Of a stretch of 64,000 nucleotides of DNA, positions 17,027 through 26,593 are shown piece by piece; position 1 is the first letter of the stretch, and every line of letters starts with the position of its first letter. The stretch lies in assembly GCF_002995845.1 (NCBI RefSeq), contig NZ_PVXP01000007.1:27889-91888 (forward strand), written 5' to 3'. Both the position numbers and the translations under genes were made by a program. The notes beneath the pieces are model-generated. The model was not told the DNA's origin and did not search any database. It saw nothing but the letters and a program-made list of their open reading frames with translations. Origin of the DNA: Clostridium luticellarii. Its GTDB lineage: Bacteria > Bacillota > Clostridia > Clostridiales > Clostridiaceae.

Positions 17027-19066
17027 TTATTCAGTTTTGAAAACCTGAATAAATTGCTGCAGTTCTTTCGTCATATTATTGATAGTGTGAACCTTATTAC
17101 ATATTTGTTCCATACCTGCTAATTGTTCTTCCATTGTGGCGTTGACTTCTTCAGCAGTTGCGGATCCTTCCTCAATTATACTGGAGGTATTCTCTACACA
17201 CTCTTCAACTTCATCTTTGCTATTTCTCATCTTGCTCATTTCCCCATTGAGAGTTTCAATATCCTTTACCAATTCATCAGAGTTGTTTATTATGGACTCA
17301 AATACTTCTATAGTGGTTTCCAATTTTTCATTGGAATTCTCGGCTATCTGTGTCGTATGAATAAATTCTTCCCTGATCCTGTTTACAAAAACTCCTATTT
17401 CAGTTATTATATCATGTATTTCCCTGGCGGAATCTGAAGATTGTTCTGCAAGCTTCCTCACTTCATCAGCTACTACGGCAAAACCTTTACCCGATTCTCC
17501 TGCTCTTGATGCTTCTATAGCTGCATTTAATGCCAGCAAATTGGTCTGTTCAGCAATGGATTTTATTGAATCCGTAATTGTCTCTATGGATTGGGATTTA
17601 TCTGCCAGATTTTTTACGTGTACCGCAGCACTTTGTATGGACTCATAATTTTTATTAAATTCTTCCTTCAATTCTTTTGCAGATATAATTCCCAGCTGAT
17701 TTTTATCTTTAGTCTTCTCACCATACAAAGTAATTTTATTTGCACTCATATCAATATTATCCAGACCATTTTTGAGTATGGAAAATCTATTTACTATTCT
17801 GGACATATAATTAGTCTGTTGAACCGTACCAGTGGCAATCTCTCCCATAGCCCTGCCCACACTTCTGCTGGCTTCAATCAATTCATCCACCTGCTGACTT
17901 GTATCCTCGTTATAATTCTGCACATCTCTAATCATGTCTTTTACTTTGTCAATAAGCGTAAGCTGCTTAGCCGTTACATCATTAAAATTCTTTGCTATTT
18001 CACCTACTTGATCCTGACGTTTTAGAAATTTTTCTTCAACTCTGGCAGTGAGATTTCCCATAGAAACAGCATCCATAGCTGTATTGAGACTACACAGTGG
18101 TTTGGTAACAAATTCCGAAATAAATAAAGCAACTAATATACTGATTATAAGCATAAATATTACTATCATCAAGAAAATATTATTCTGTGCTTTTACATCC
18201 GCAAAGGCAACATCATAGGGAACTGTCGTCACTATGCCCCATTTAAGATCTGACACAGGTGAATAAATTGCCAATAGAGTCCTGCTGTTAAAATCATAGA
18301 TACCCTGGCCGCTTTTACCTGCAGCAGAATTCTTTGCCGGCAAAAAATTCTTGTACATGGATATTCCATTGAAATTTGCCCAATCTTTATGGGCAACTAC
18401 TATTCCATTATTATCTACTATAAAAGTATTGTCGTTTTTATTCTTCTGTACATCATTGATAATTTTACTCAAGGCATTTACATCAATAGTTGCGGTGATA
18501 CATCCTACAACATTTGTACCTACCTTCACAGGTACACTATAATAAAATTCCAGAGGCTTTTTATTGATCTCGGATATTTTTACATTTGAATACTGTACCC
18601 TGCCGGAAACTGCATTACGGAAATATTCTTCTTTAGAAATATTTTTATAGACTCCAGAGGTGTTATAGATGATCTGACCTTTTGCATCAGCAATGGATAT
18701 GCCACCGATGGATCCATTGGACTTTGCTCCTTGAATCAAAATACTCTGCATAGCATCATAATTCATTGATTTAATATTGGGATTGTCGGCCATCGACTGC
18801 ATTTGATTTTTGATGCTGTCCAAATTAAACTTTATATCATCATTTATTCTGCCTATCAACTGTTCATTTGAAGAATATATATTTTTTTTGATTAGATTTG
18901 AAGAATTTATGCTTATATACGTCCCACTGCTTACAAGCGGTACAATAACAAGAAGTGCAAGAATAATAACCAGCATTGCCTTGAAATCCTTTTTTACATT
19001 CAATGAACTGAAACTTAAGAGCTGCCTTGCATTATCGTAAATTTGTTTTCTATTTATAAATTTCAT
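17027..19066 (-). CDS. Methyl-accepting chemotaxis protein, dCACHE type
   Basis: A 679-residue transmembrane receptor. ATG 19066 is chosen since GGGAG is eight bases upstream; the ATG at 19072 is too close to it. Order: first membrane segment (about 30-52), extracellular dCACHE sensor (about 55-290; [12 protein letters not shown] is typical), second membrane segment (about 295-320), HAMP, then the signalling domain with the conserved hairpin tip [20 protein letters not shown] and [19 protein letters not shown]. No C-terminal CheR-binding pentapeptide. It lies 102 bases after the BMP lipoprotein gene on the same strand with no obvious terminator between them, so the two may share a transcript and a ligand (inference). 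Confidence 0.95.
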   Translation of the reverse strand: MKFINRKQIYDNARQLLSFSSLNVKKDFKAMLVIILALLVIVPLVSSGTYISINSSNLIKKNIYSSNEQLIGRINDDIKFNLDSIKNQMQSMADNPNIKSMNYDAMQSILIQGAKSNGSIGGISIADAKGQIIYNTSGVYKNISKEEYFRNAVSGRVQYSNVKISEINKKPLEFYYSVPVKVGTNVVGCITATIDVNALSKIINDVQKNKNDNTFIVDNNGIVVAHKDWANFNGISMYKNFLPAKNSAAGKSGQGIYDFNSRTLLAIYSPVSDLKWGIVTTVPYDVAFADVKAQNNIFLMIVIFMLIISILVALFISEFVTKPLCSLNTAMDAVSMGNLTARVEEKFLKRQDQVGEIAKNFNDVTAKQLTLIDKVKDMIRDVQNYNEDTSQQVDELIEASRSVGRAMGEIATGTVQQTNYMSRIVNRFSILKNGLDNIDMSANKITLYGEKTKDKNQLGIISAKELKEEFNKNYESIQSAAVHVKNLADKSQSIETITDSIKSIAEQTNLLALNAAIEASRAGESGKGFAVVADEVRKLAEQSSDSAREIHDIITEIGVFVNRIREEFIHTTQIAENSNEKLETTIEVFESIINNSDELVKDIETLNGEMSKMRNSKDEVEECVENTSSIIEEGSATAEEVNATMEEQLAGMEQICNKVHTINNMTKELQQFIQVFKTE

Positions 19067-19168
19067 AATCATATCTCCCTGCAGATTTTTAGTTTTTTCA
19101 ATGTAACTTACTCTCTATCAGATTTTTATAATTTATGGAATAAATTCATGAATACTTCTTGTTTGCAA

Positions 19169-20221
19169 TCAATATGTTTGATGAAAATTATTATATTCTT
19201 CTTCTGTTTCTGGAATTTTCAACTGTCCTGATGTTACCTTTGCTTTAATATTGTTCACTTCATTCAAAATACTTTCCGGAACAAGTTTATTTGTAGTGGG
19301 TGCTATATCAACTCCCCCTTCAGCAAGGCCGTACTGCAGTGTGGCTCCTCCGTTCCATCTGCCATTTTTAAGATCCTCTGCAACATCATACACTGCATTA
19401 TCCACTTTTTTCATGGCTGAAGTTATGACATTGTCCGGCGCCAACGCACTCTGGTCCGAATCCACGCCTATACAGTATTTACCCATCTCCTTGGCACACT
19501 CTATCAACCCATTTCCCGTTGCTCCTGCAGCATGGAATATTATATCCGCTCCACCGCCGTACATTCTGGCGGCAATCTGCTTTCCTTTGTCCGGTTCAGA
19601 AAATGAACCCGCATATTCGCTTACAACTTTACAGTCGGGATTTGCATACCTGACTCCTGCCATATACCCATACTGAAATTTCTGTATTAAAGGGCCTTCA
19701 ACACCTCCTATAAATCCCACAGTATTTGTCTTCGTCATCTTACCAGCTATGTAGCCTACAAGAAATGAACTTTCATTTTCCTTAAATGTAACTCCTATTA
19801 CATTTGATGGGGTATCACTGCCATAACTGTTATCTATTATTGCATATTTCTGATTTGGATGCTTCTGAGCTTCAGATTTAATAGCATCTGCCATCATAAA
19901 TCCAATGCCCCATATGAGATCCTTTTTTCCATTTAAAGCTGTTTCCATATTTTTGGTATAGTCATTCTCATTTTTCGTCTCTATATAGCTTGCTTTCACA
20001 CCAAGATCCTTCTGTGCTTTTTTGAGACCCTCCCAGGCAGATTCATTAAAAGACTTGTCTTTAATACCTCCCATGTCCGTCACAATCCCTATATTTAGAG
20101 GAACTGAATTTACCTGCTTCCCGGAATCCAAATATTCCTGGGTATTCTTATTTGAGCAACCTGCAAAAACAATAGAAATACACAAAATCAGCAAAAATAC
20201 CTTAGAACCAATTTGTTTCAT
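19169..20221 (-). CDS. BMP-family lipoprotein, nucleoside-type substrate-binding protein
   Basis: A 350-residue lipoprotein of the basic membrane protein (PnrA/Med) family. ATG 20221 (MKQIGSKVFL) has ACAGGAG nine bases upstream; earlier in-frame ATGs lack a site. The signal peptide ends in lipobox FAGC, so it is anchored on the outer face of the membrane. Family motifs: IVTDMGGIKDKSFNESAWEG near the mature N-terminus, GVTFKENESSFLVGYIAG and GADIIFHAAGATGNG. Known relatives bind purine nucleosides for ABC uptake. No cognate permease or ATPase is in this window, so it may serve a remote transporter or, with the adjacent receptor, chemosensing. Confidence 0.9.
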   Translation of the reverse strand: MKQIGSKVFLLILCISIVFAGCSNKNTQEYLDSGKQVNSVPLNIGIVTDMGGIKDKSFNESAWEGLKKAQKDLGVKASYIETKNENDYTKNMETALNGKKDLIWGIGFMMADAIKSEAQKHPNQKYAIIDNSYGSDTPSNVIGVTFKENESSFLVGYIAGKMTKTNTVGFIGGVEGPLIQKFQYGYMAGVRYANPDCKVVSEYAGSFSEPDKGKQIAARMYGGGADIIFHAAGATGNGLIECAKEMGKYCIGVDSDQSALAPDNVITSAMKKVDNAVYDVAEDLKNGRWNGGATLQYGLAEGGVDIAPTTNKLVPESILNEVNNIKAKVTSGQLKIPETEEEYNNFHQTY

Positions 20222-20664
20222 TTTATTCATCTCCTGTAACATTTTATAAATTAATACAAGCAATACAGCTTACATATTAACAACTATTTTTTTATAGTTC
20301 TATTTTTCACAGATGAAATGAGATATTTATTGGGCCTCATAGTGGCAACTGCTGCAACTTGATGGACTTATTTAATTAAATCTTGTTTTAGTATATTTCT
20401 ATATAAACTTTGTATAGCTATAAATTAGCCGTCAATTATACGATTGTTGATTTATAAAAATGATATCATAGGAATATTAATAACTCATTATACCTTTGTT
20501 AAATCCAACACTACTATAATAAAATCAGCACATAGAACAGATATTAAATCAATGCCAAAGTAAAAATCAAGGAATAATTTACAGCTTTATCGGAAAATAT
20601 AATTAAATAGTTTAGGATGAATTTGTCTAACGTTTTATAAATTTTGGAAAGGTGATGTGACAGA
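20222..20664. other. AT-rich divergent intergenic region
   Basis: About 440 bases between the BMP gene (minus) and the P2-type ATPase (plus). It must hold both promoters. I see several AT-rich -10-like strings but no convincing -35/-10 pair, no riboswitch and no clear large hairpin. Confidence 0.5.
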
Positions 20665-23640
20665 GTGCTTTGTGCAAATAATAATGCCAAAAATCATATA
20701 AATGATTATAATTTCTTATATAAACGAATAAGAATACCAATTAAGTCTGTTTATAGAAACCAGTCAGCAGCAGATTCAATAACTAAATATATTCTGTCTC
20801 TGAGAGGAGTGAAGCTGGTTAGGGCCAATACTATAACTGGTAAAGTATTGATTTTATTCGATGAGGATATAGTATCAGAGAGATACATTGAAAAACAAAT
20901 CAACATTCATATGAAAAAAACCAAGATCAGCCATGACTCCAATATAATTAAAATCAATAATATGAATGAAGAAACTGCCCTGCCAATCGGCTTTGAAAAT
21001 ATTAAATCACCGGTATCCGGTGCTTCAAAAACTATCGATTCAACACCATGGCATACAATGGACAAAAATCAAATTGGAACTATATTAAATACGAATCTCA
21101 AATATGGTTTAACCAGCAAAACAGTATCAAAGAAGATAAAGGAACTTGGCCTAAATGTACTCTCGGAGAAAAAAAGGACTTCATTAATGTCCAAAATTTT
21201 AAAAAGTCTCAATAATTTTTCAGTAAAATTACTTCTTGGAGTCAGTGCAGCTTCTTTTGTGCTGGGCCAAATTCCAGACGCCATAGCCATACTCAGTATA
21301 GTGTGTATTGAAACTGTGCTTGAAACTGCTCAGCAGCATAAAGCTGAAAAATCCCTGTACTCCCTTAAAGACATAATTGTTCATAAAGCCAGAGTACTTA
21401 GAAATGGACATGAAACTTATATAGATGCCAAGCATTTGGTTACCGGAGACATAATCCTGATTCAAGCAGGAGATAAAATACCCGCCGATGCCAGAATAAT
21501 TGAAGGTTATGACTTGAAGACCACAGAAGCTTCACTAACTGGTGAAGCCACCGCAGTATCTAAATCCACTGAGCTATGCAATAAATACACCGAACTGGGA
21601 AGCAGACATAATATGTTGTTTATGGGAACCAACGTTATCTGTGGTACAGGCAAGGCAATTGTGGTAGCTACCGGAATGAATACCGAAATAGGAAAGATTG
21701 CGGCAATGCTTCAAAGTATAAGATCCCAGGCAACTCCTCTTCAGACAAAAATGCAGAATTTCACCACTAAGCTAACCAAGATATGTCTGGCTTGCTGTGC
21801 ATTTATCGGCTTCGGTGCTCTGCTTGCCGGCAAAAGTCTTACTCAAGTTTTAAACATGTCAGTGAGCTTTTCCATAGGAGCTCTGCCTGAAAGTCTTCCA
21901 GCTATCGTAACCGTTGCTATGGCTCTGGGAATTCAGAGGATGAGTAAACATAATGCCATCGTAAGGAAGATGAACTCACTGGAAACCTTAGGCTCCACTA
22001 ATATAATCTGCTGCGATAAGACAGGAACTCTTACTATGAATGAAATGACGGTCAGGAAGATTTATGCAGATAGATGTCTGTATGATGTAACCGGTTCAGG
22101 TTACGACCCGGAGGGTGATATCAACCTTATTGAAGGAGATCCTGCAAGAAGAGCCATCCTTAAGAAAATGTTGACTACCGCAGTGATCTGCAACAATGCA
22201 TCCTTGACAAAATGTAATAATAAATGGACTGTGGAAGGAGATCCTACGGAGGGAGCCCTGATAGCTGCCGCCCACAAACTGGGATTAGATGAATATGTGC
22301 TTAGGGATTTCAATTCCCGTTTAAAAGAAATTCCATTTGACAGTTCCAGAAGATTCATGACTGTAATAACAGAAACTTCAGAGGGTAAAACCGCTTTTTG
22401 CAAAGGTGGCCTGGATTGTGTTATTGAAAAATGTAAAACCATTTACGAGAATGGAGTTGAAAGACTTTTAACATCAACAGATAAGGAAAGAATCATGTCA
22501 ATAGGCGATGAAATGGGAGAACATGCTCTCAGAGTTTTAGCTTTTGCATATAAAAAAATCAATGGGAAAAATTTTGAAAACGTTGCCAACAATTTTGTGT
22601 TTCTAGGAATGGCCGGAATGGAAGATCCTCCAAAAAAAGGTGTTAAAGATTGTATAAAAAAATGTCACAGAGCAGGTATAAAAGTCGTTATGATTACAGG
22701 TGATCATAAAAATACCGCAGCGGCTATAGGAAAAAAATTGGGCCTATTGACAGACGGTCTTGTTATGTCCGGAAATGAACTGGACGCTATGACCGATGAA
22801 GAATTGGATTATAAAATCAGTAAGGTACAAGTTTTTGCAAGAACTTCTCCCGAACAGAAATACAGAATAGTAAAGGCTTTTAAACGATTTGGCTACGTTG
22901 TAGCCATGGCAGGTGACGGCGTTAACGACGCTCCTGCTATTAAAGAAGCCAACATCGGTATAGCTATGGGAAGCAATGGCAGTGATGTGGCCAAAGACGC
23001 CGCATCTATAACTCTTGTTGACGATGATTTCTGTACAATAGTAAAAGCCATCGAGGATGGCAGGACTGTCAACAACAACATAAAAAATTCCATGAGGTAT
23101 CTGCTGGCAGGTAATCTGGGTGAGATAATTGCTATTGCCCTAGCTTCTACTGTGGGAGGAATTCTTCCTCTTATTTCCATCCAAATACTATGGACGAATT
23201 TAATTTCAGAAAGTATTCTGGGCTCTGCTCTAACTACAGAACCATCCAGTGATGATGTGATGAATTCAGCTCCATTGAGAAGGGATGAACCTTTAATCAA
23301 CAAAAAGCTTGGAGTACAAATTGTCAGAAGAGGTGTTGGAATAGGTTTAACTACTTTTGGAATATTCAAAGGGTCCCTGCTGCTGGGAGCAGGTCTAAAT
23401 AAAGCTCGAACTTTAGCCTTTTCCAGTTTAATCTGTTCTCAATTTTTAAATCTATATGATTGTAGAGGAAATAAAGCTGCATTGTCTAATAAGTATATAA
23501 ACATTGGAGTTGCCTCTTCTATAGCTATGTTATTGAGCATAATATATCTGCCGTTTATAAGCCCATATTTTGGTACACAGGCATTGACATTGATGGATTG
23601 GGGTGCTGTAGGAGGAATGTGTATGATCAGTAGAATATAA
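20665..23640 (+). CDS. P2-type cation ATPase with N-terminal HMA-like domain
   Basis: A 991-residue P-type pump. GTG 20665 follows AAAGGTG; a TGA blocks the nearby ATG. Residues about 18-95 are an HMA-like domain without CxxC, an unusual addition to a P2 ATPase. Then a standard core: cation-ATPase N-domain, T292-GE in the actuator, membrane motif P408-ESLP (usually PEGLP), phosphorylation site D451-KTGTLT, KGGLD nucleotide motif, and G750-DGVND. Ion-site positions by alignment with SERCA are E409, N817, E820, N845, S848 and E849, the last being Asp in SERCA. All catalytic residues are intact, so it is probably an active Ca2+, Mn2+ or related exporter. Divergent from the BMP gene. Confidence 0.93.
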   Translation: MLCANNNAKNHINDYNFLYKRIRIPIKSVYRNQSAADSITKYILSLRGVKLVRANTITGKVLILFDEDIVSERYIEKQINIHMKKTKISHDSNIIKINNMNEETALPIGFENIKSPVSGASKTIDSTPWHTMDKNQIGTILNTNLKYGLTSKTVSKKIKELGLNVLSEKKRTSLMSKILKSLNNFSVKLLLGVSAASFVLGQIPDAIAILSIVCIETVLETAQQHKAEKSLYSLKDIIVHKARVLRNGHETYIDAKHLVTGDIILIQAGDKIPADARIIEGYDLKTTEASLTGEATAVSKSTELCNKYTELGSRHNMLFMGTNVICGTGKAIVVATGMNTEIGKIAAMLQSIRSQATPLQTKMQNFTTKLTKICLACCAFIGFGALLAGKSLTQVLNMSVSFSIGALPESLPAIVTVAMALGIQRMSKHNAIVRKMNSLETLGSTNIICCDKTGTLTMNEMTVRKIYADRCLYDVTGSGYDPEGDINLIEGDPARRAILKKMLTTAVICNNASLTKCNNKWTVEGDPTEGALIAAAHKLGLDEYVLRDFNSRLKEIPFDSSRRFMTVITETSEGKTAFCKGGLDCVIEKCKTIYENGVERLLTSTDKERIMSIGDEMGEHALRVLAFAYKKINGKNFENVANNFVFLGMAGMEDPPKKGVKDCIKKCHRAGIKVVMITGDHKNTAAAIGKKLGLLTDGLVMSGNELDAMTDEELDYKISKVQVFARTSPEQKYRIVKAFKRFGYVVAMAGDGVNDAPAIKEANIGIAMGSNGSDVAKDAASITLVDDDFCTIVKAIEDGRTVNNNIKNSMRYLLAGNLGEIIAIALASTVGGILPLISIQILWTNLISESILGSALTTEPSSDDVMNSAPLRRDEPLINKKLGVQIVRRGVGIGLTTFGIFKGSLLLGAGLNKARTLAFSSLICSQFLNLYDCRGNKAALSNKYINIGVASSIAMLLSIIYLPFISPYFGTQALTLMDWGAVGGMCMISRI

Positions 23641-23682
23641 CTAAAGACTATATCTGAAAATTATTTATTTCATTTTTAATTC

Positions 23683-23723
23683 AAAATAAAACAAGATCCT
23701 AAAGCTATTTTCGCTTTAGGGTC
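23683..23723 (-). terminator. Terminator, mainly for the 178-residue gene
   Basis: GATCCTAAAGC-TATTTTC-GCTTTAGGGTC inverted repeat between convergent genes. On the minus strand it is followed by TTGTTTTATTTTG, a fair T-run. On the plus strand no T-run follows. Confidence 0.7.
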
Positions 23724-23777
23724 AAAATTATCAATTGATGTATTATCTAAATTATATCTTTACATATCATACACTAA

Positions 23778-24314
23778 TCAATGGTCTATTGCCTTGTATC
23801 CTCCAGCTTCTGCCTCTGCAATGGTTTTAAAATACACCGCATTATTGGCATTTTTCACTTCCTCAGAATAATACGCTTCTCCAGGAAGATAATATATTTT
23901 TTTGCCGGTGTCACCTACAATTGTTCCATTACCATTTGCATCTACATATTGGTTTCCACTATTTGTAGTAGTACTTGTATTGGACGTAGAAACATCCTGT
24001 ATTGGTGTAACATCAATTTCCTGAACGGGAATATCTTGAAATACCGACTGTTTTGCGCTTCTAGGTTCAAGTGCCGTTACCGAACCATTCACAGTTGTAT
24101 TGGATGTCTTTGCATTAACTGTTTTTGCATTACTTGTTGTTGCATTATATTCTCCAAAAAATATCAGGAAAAATAACCCTAGATATAGAGCAGCACTTAT
24201 TCCATATCCCAATCCTGCTTGCCATTTTTCTTTAAAAAGTATCGGTTTAACCATAGATATTATAAACAATACCAAGAATATAATCCCTGCAGTATAAAAT
24301 ATCCACTTAATCAT
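23778..24314 (-). CDS. Small membrane protein with degenerate Ada-like C-terminal motif
   Basis: A 178-residue protein; ATG 24314 has GGGAGAG upstream. Two membrane segments at about 5-25 and 35-55, then a Thr/Asn/Ser-rich, probably extracellular linker. The C-terminal 50 residues (VGDTGKKIYYLPGEAYYSE ... VYFKTIAEAEAGGY) resemble the small domain found at the ends of many nucleases and exported proteins with the pattern GNxxSKxYHxPxC...VxFxSxxEAxxxGY. The usual Cys/His metal ligands are absent here (E and A instead), so metal binding is unlikely. Function unknown; it stands alone between the P2 ATPase and a cold-shock gene. Confidence 0.8.
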   Translation of the reverse strand: MIKWIFYTAGIIFLVLFIISMVKPILFKEKWQAGLGYGISAALYLGLFFLIFFGEYNATTSNAKTVNAKTSNTTVNGSVTALEPRSAKQSVFQDIPVQEIDVTPIQDVSTSNTSTTTNSGNQYVDANGNGTIVGDTGKKIYYLPGEAYYSEEVKNANNAVYFKTIAEAEAGGYKAIDH

Positions 24315-24400
24315 AAGAATCTCTCCCTGCTAAGATGATATTATTTATACATATTGTATCATATTTTAAAGAATATTGGCAGTTCCCGTCAATTTACATT

Positions 24401-24435
24401 AAAAAATTCCTCAGATAGTTCACCTATCCAAGGAA
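24401..24435 (-). terminator. Terminator after the cold-shock gene
   Basis: Minus-strand TTCCTTGGATAG-GTGAA-CTATCTGAGGAA followed by TTTTTTAATG, 15 bases after the stop codon. Confidence 0.85.
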
Positions 24436-24450
24436 TAAAACATTCATTAA

Positions 24451-24648
24451 TTAAAGAACAGTAATATTTTCTGCCTGTGGTCCCTTTTGTCCTTCTCCTA
24501 CATCATAAGAAACCTTCTGTCCTTCATCAAGTGATTTATAACCATCTGAATTGATTTGAGAAAAGTGTGCAAAAATATCTTTTCCATCTTCTCCTGTAAT
24601 AAATCCAAATCCTTTGTTTCCATTAAACCATTTAACTGTACCTGTCAT
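24451..24648 (-). CDS. Cold-shock protein, CspA family
   Basis: A 65-residue single cold-shock domain, an OB-fold RNA chaperone. RNP1 is visible in KGFGFI and RNP2 in IFAHFS, inside the usual order [16 protein letters not shown]...DIFAHFSQI. Strong site AGGAGGTACTTATT before ATG 24648. A gene-free AT-rich stretch of about 200 bases upstream could include a long 5' leader, common for csp genes. Own terminator. Confidence 0.97.
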   Translation of the reverse strand: MTGTVKWFNGNKGFGFITGEDGKDIFAHFSQINSDGYKSLDEGQKVSYDVGEGQKGPQAENITVL

Positions 24649-24850
24649 AATAAGTACCTCCTAAATTTTATTTCTTAAACTCTTTGTAATAAACCCATCA
24701 AATAAAATTTCCATATAAGCGTACATATTATAAACATAAGTACTCATTGAAATATATTTTCATTTAAATTAATTACGATTCATTTAAGTTACTGATTTAG
24801 TATATCATACATCATTGCATAAAGCAAATTATTCTTTTCACTTGTCATAA

Positions 24851-24883
24851 AATAAGCACCTTACACAACAGGCGCTTATTTAA
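24851..24883 (-). terminator. Terminator after the phage-type recombination genes
   Basis: Minus-strand AATAAGCGCC-TGTTGTGTAA-GGTGCTTATT (one G-U pair) then TTATGAC. It lies 34 bases beyond the stop codon of the Rad52-like gene. Confidence 0.65.
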
Positions 24884-24916
24884 CAATAGAATTTATTTTT
24901 TGATCACCTGACATTC

Positions 24917-25669
24917 TTATCTAGTAACACTCAGCATTCCATCATTTTTAGCATCTTTTTGACAATTCATGCACAACATTTTTCCAAACCTTTTGGCACT
25001 ATAACTTGCTACTTTTTCAGATATAATATTTCCACACTTTTCACAGTGATATTCATTTTGATTTGATTTGCTCCGTGCATTTTCATTATTGTTAATAGCA
25101 TTTTTACTATCCTTAATAATTGTCTTACTCTGATCACCTATTGATTTTCCTAAAGAATATCTTATTCTGTAATGATTATCTTGAATCTCCAGTTTATTAA
25201 TTTCTCTGCTTTTACTATATCCTATTGACTTGACTTTAAAGCGTACTCTTGGAGATAGAATTATTTTGCCATCTCTTTCATCAAATTCTCCCTGTTGTAA
25301 GTTGATCCATATTAAAGGAGCCGTATAAAGTTCCCTTCCTATTCCAATGTTAAACCCCGCTCTTTTAAAACTGTCACTAGCCTGCCCTTTTTCTTTTTCT
25401 GTATGACTTTCAACTCCAACATCCTGTTTTCTGATCCATTGATTCTTTTCACCATCCCATATATCTATATTACAGAACAATCTGCCATTTATAAGTTCAT
25501 GCGTCCTTCTCCAGCCTGTCACGCCAAAAGTTTCGTCAAGTATTCGCATATCAACTCTTGCATCTTTATACAACAGCAAAATACACGCTGCACCATTTAT
25601 AGTCTTCTTTAAACTCTGTACCCTTACTTCAATTTCATCTGCATTTAAAAGCCTTATTTGTTTCTCCAT
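24917..25669 (-). CDS. Phage-type Rad52/Sak-like single-strand annealing protein
   Basis: A 250-residue protein resembling phage Rad52-like recombinases (Sak group). Residues about 35-120 hold the pattern: a MRILDETFGVTGWRRTHE segment, a beta hairpin with GRLFCNIDIW, then GVESHTEKEKGQASDSFKRA followed by GFNIGIGRELYTAP, which matches the family's conserved DAxKRAAxxxGIGRYLY region. The C-terminal part (about 205-235) is a separate CxxC...CxxC zinc-ribbon-like segment (YHCEKCG ... MLCMNCQ). ATG 25669 after GGAGGTGCAG. Third gene of a small operon with a Gp157 homologue, so a remnant of a phage recombination module. Whether it is still used is unknown. Confidence 0.8.
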   Translation of the reverse strand: MEKQIRLLNADEIEVRVQSLKKTINGAACILLLYKDARVDMRILDETFGVTGWRRTHELINGRLFCNIDIWDGEKNQWIRKQDVGVESHTEKEKGQASDSFKRAGFNIGIGRELYTAPLIWINLQQGEFDERDGKIILSPRVRFKVKSIGYSKSREINKLEIQDNHYRIRYSLGKSIGDQSKTIIKDSKNAINNNENARSKSNQNEYHCEKCGNIISEKVASYSAKRFGKMLCMNCQKDAKNDGMLSVTR

Positions 25670-25683
25670 AATTACTGCACCTC

Positions 25684-26178
25684 CTATCTAATACTTAAAG
25701 TCGTAGTCTGCTTAATTTCAGCTCCATTTATTTCTATTTCTTTTTTTAAATCTTCTAATATGGCTACTTTGTCCAATTTATCTGGCTGAGGTATTTTATA
25801 TTTTTCTGGGACAGCTTCTTCATCTATTATATTGACAGCAGGTGCATTTTTTTTAATTGAAAGAGTGAACAGATTACCTTTTATTTTGTTCTTCCTTAAA
25901 ATCTGCATATGCTCAAATAAATAACCTTTTAAATTAGCTATCTGGTTTCCCACAGCTTTTCTTCTAGCCTGCAATCTTTTTATTTCTTCATCCAGCCCTT
26001 TAGAATCAATTTCCCTTGATTTTATAATTTTCGCAATATTTTCAGCTTTAATATCAAACTCTTCATCTATTTTGTTCAAAGACTGCTCTATAGCTTTTTT
26101 CGCATCTTCTAATTCCGGATTATCCAATAATTCATCTAAATTTTTATATCTTTTGGATATCTCATACAGTTTTGCCAT
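25684..26178 (-). CDS. Siphovirus Gp157-family protein
   Basis: A 164-residue protein matching the Gp157 family of Streptococcus thermophilus phages. Long N-terminal coiled coil (residues about 10-100; RLQARRKAVGNQIANLKGYLFEHM is characteristic), then a small beta part with IKKNAPAVNIIDEEAVPEKY and a final KLDKVAILEDLKKEIE...NGAEIKQ...LSIR. These genes normally sit beside recombinase and SSB genes in phage early regions, as here. ATG 26178 overlaps the end region of the upstream small gene. Function is not established beyond association with phage recombination or resistance. Confidence 0.88.
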   Translation of the reverse strand: MAKLYEISKRYKNLDELLDNPELEDAKKAIEQSLNKIDEEFDIKAENIAKIIKSREIDSKGLDEEIKRLQARRKAVGNQIANLKGYLFEHMQILRKNKIKGNLFTLSIKKNAPAVNIIDEEAVPEKYKIPQPDKLDKVAILEDLKKEIEINGAEIKQTTTLSIR

Positions 26179-26180
26179 AA

Positions 26181-26357
26181 TTACACCTCCTCTGCTATTT
26201 CTTTAAAGCTATTTATGCAATCATTACAAATAGACAAATTTTCAATTTTATAATAACTATCTCCAACAAAAATACTCTCACCACACACATCACAAGTTGT
26301 GAATATCTTAGCTATTGGAGCTTCATATCTATAGTCATAGCAACAATCCGGCAGCAT
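26181..26357 (-). CDS. Small zinc-ribbon-like phage protein
   Basis: A 58-residue protein with two CxxC pairs, CDVCGESI and ICNDCI, about 20 residues apart, giving a probable zinc knuckle. A CC pair also lies at residues 5-6. ATG 26357 is chosen because AGAGGAG lies seven bases upstream; an in-frame GTG overlaps the site. The stop codon lies 2 bases before the next start, so it is the first gene of the three-gene phage remnant. Otherwise unrecognised. Confidence 0.7.
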   Translation of the reverse strand: MLPDCCYDYRYEAPIAKIFTTCDVCGESIFVGDSYYKIENLSICNDCINSFKEIAEEV

Positions 26358-26593
26358 ATTTATCACTCCTCTAATAAGATATACTTATTTTTTGTATATC
26401 TCTAACTTTATTTTGAATGGTTTTTAATATGCCTATACTTATTTATTTTTTCCATTCATTAAAGCCTGAATTGATATCAGGCCTGCAGTTGAATATTTTA
26501 TTATTTTTCTTGTATTCCATATTTTGCATATGTTTTTATTTCCAAATTAAAGCTAAAATCAGCATGCTAAAACATTATAAAAATTTGGCCATT

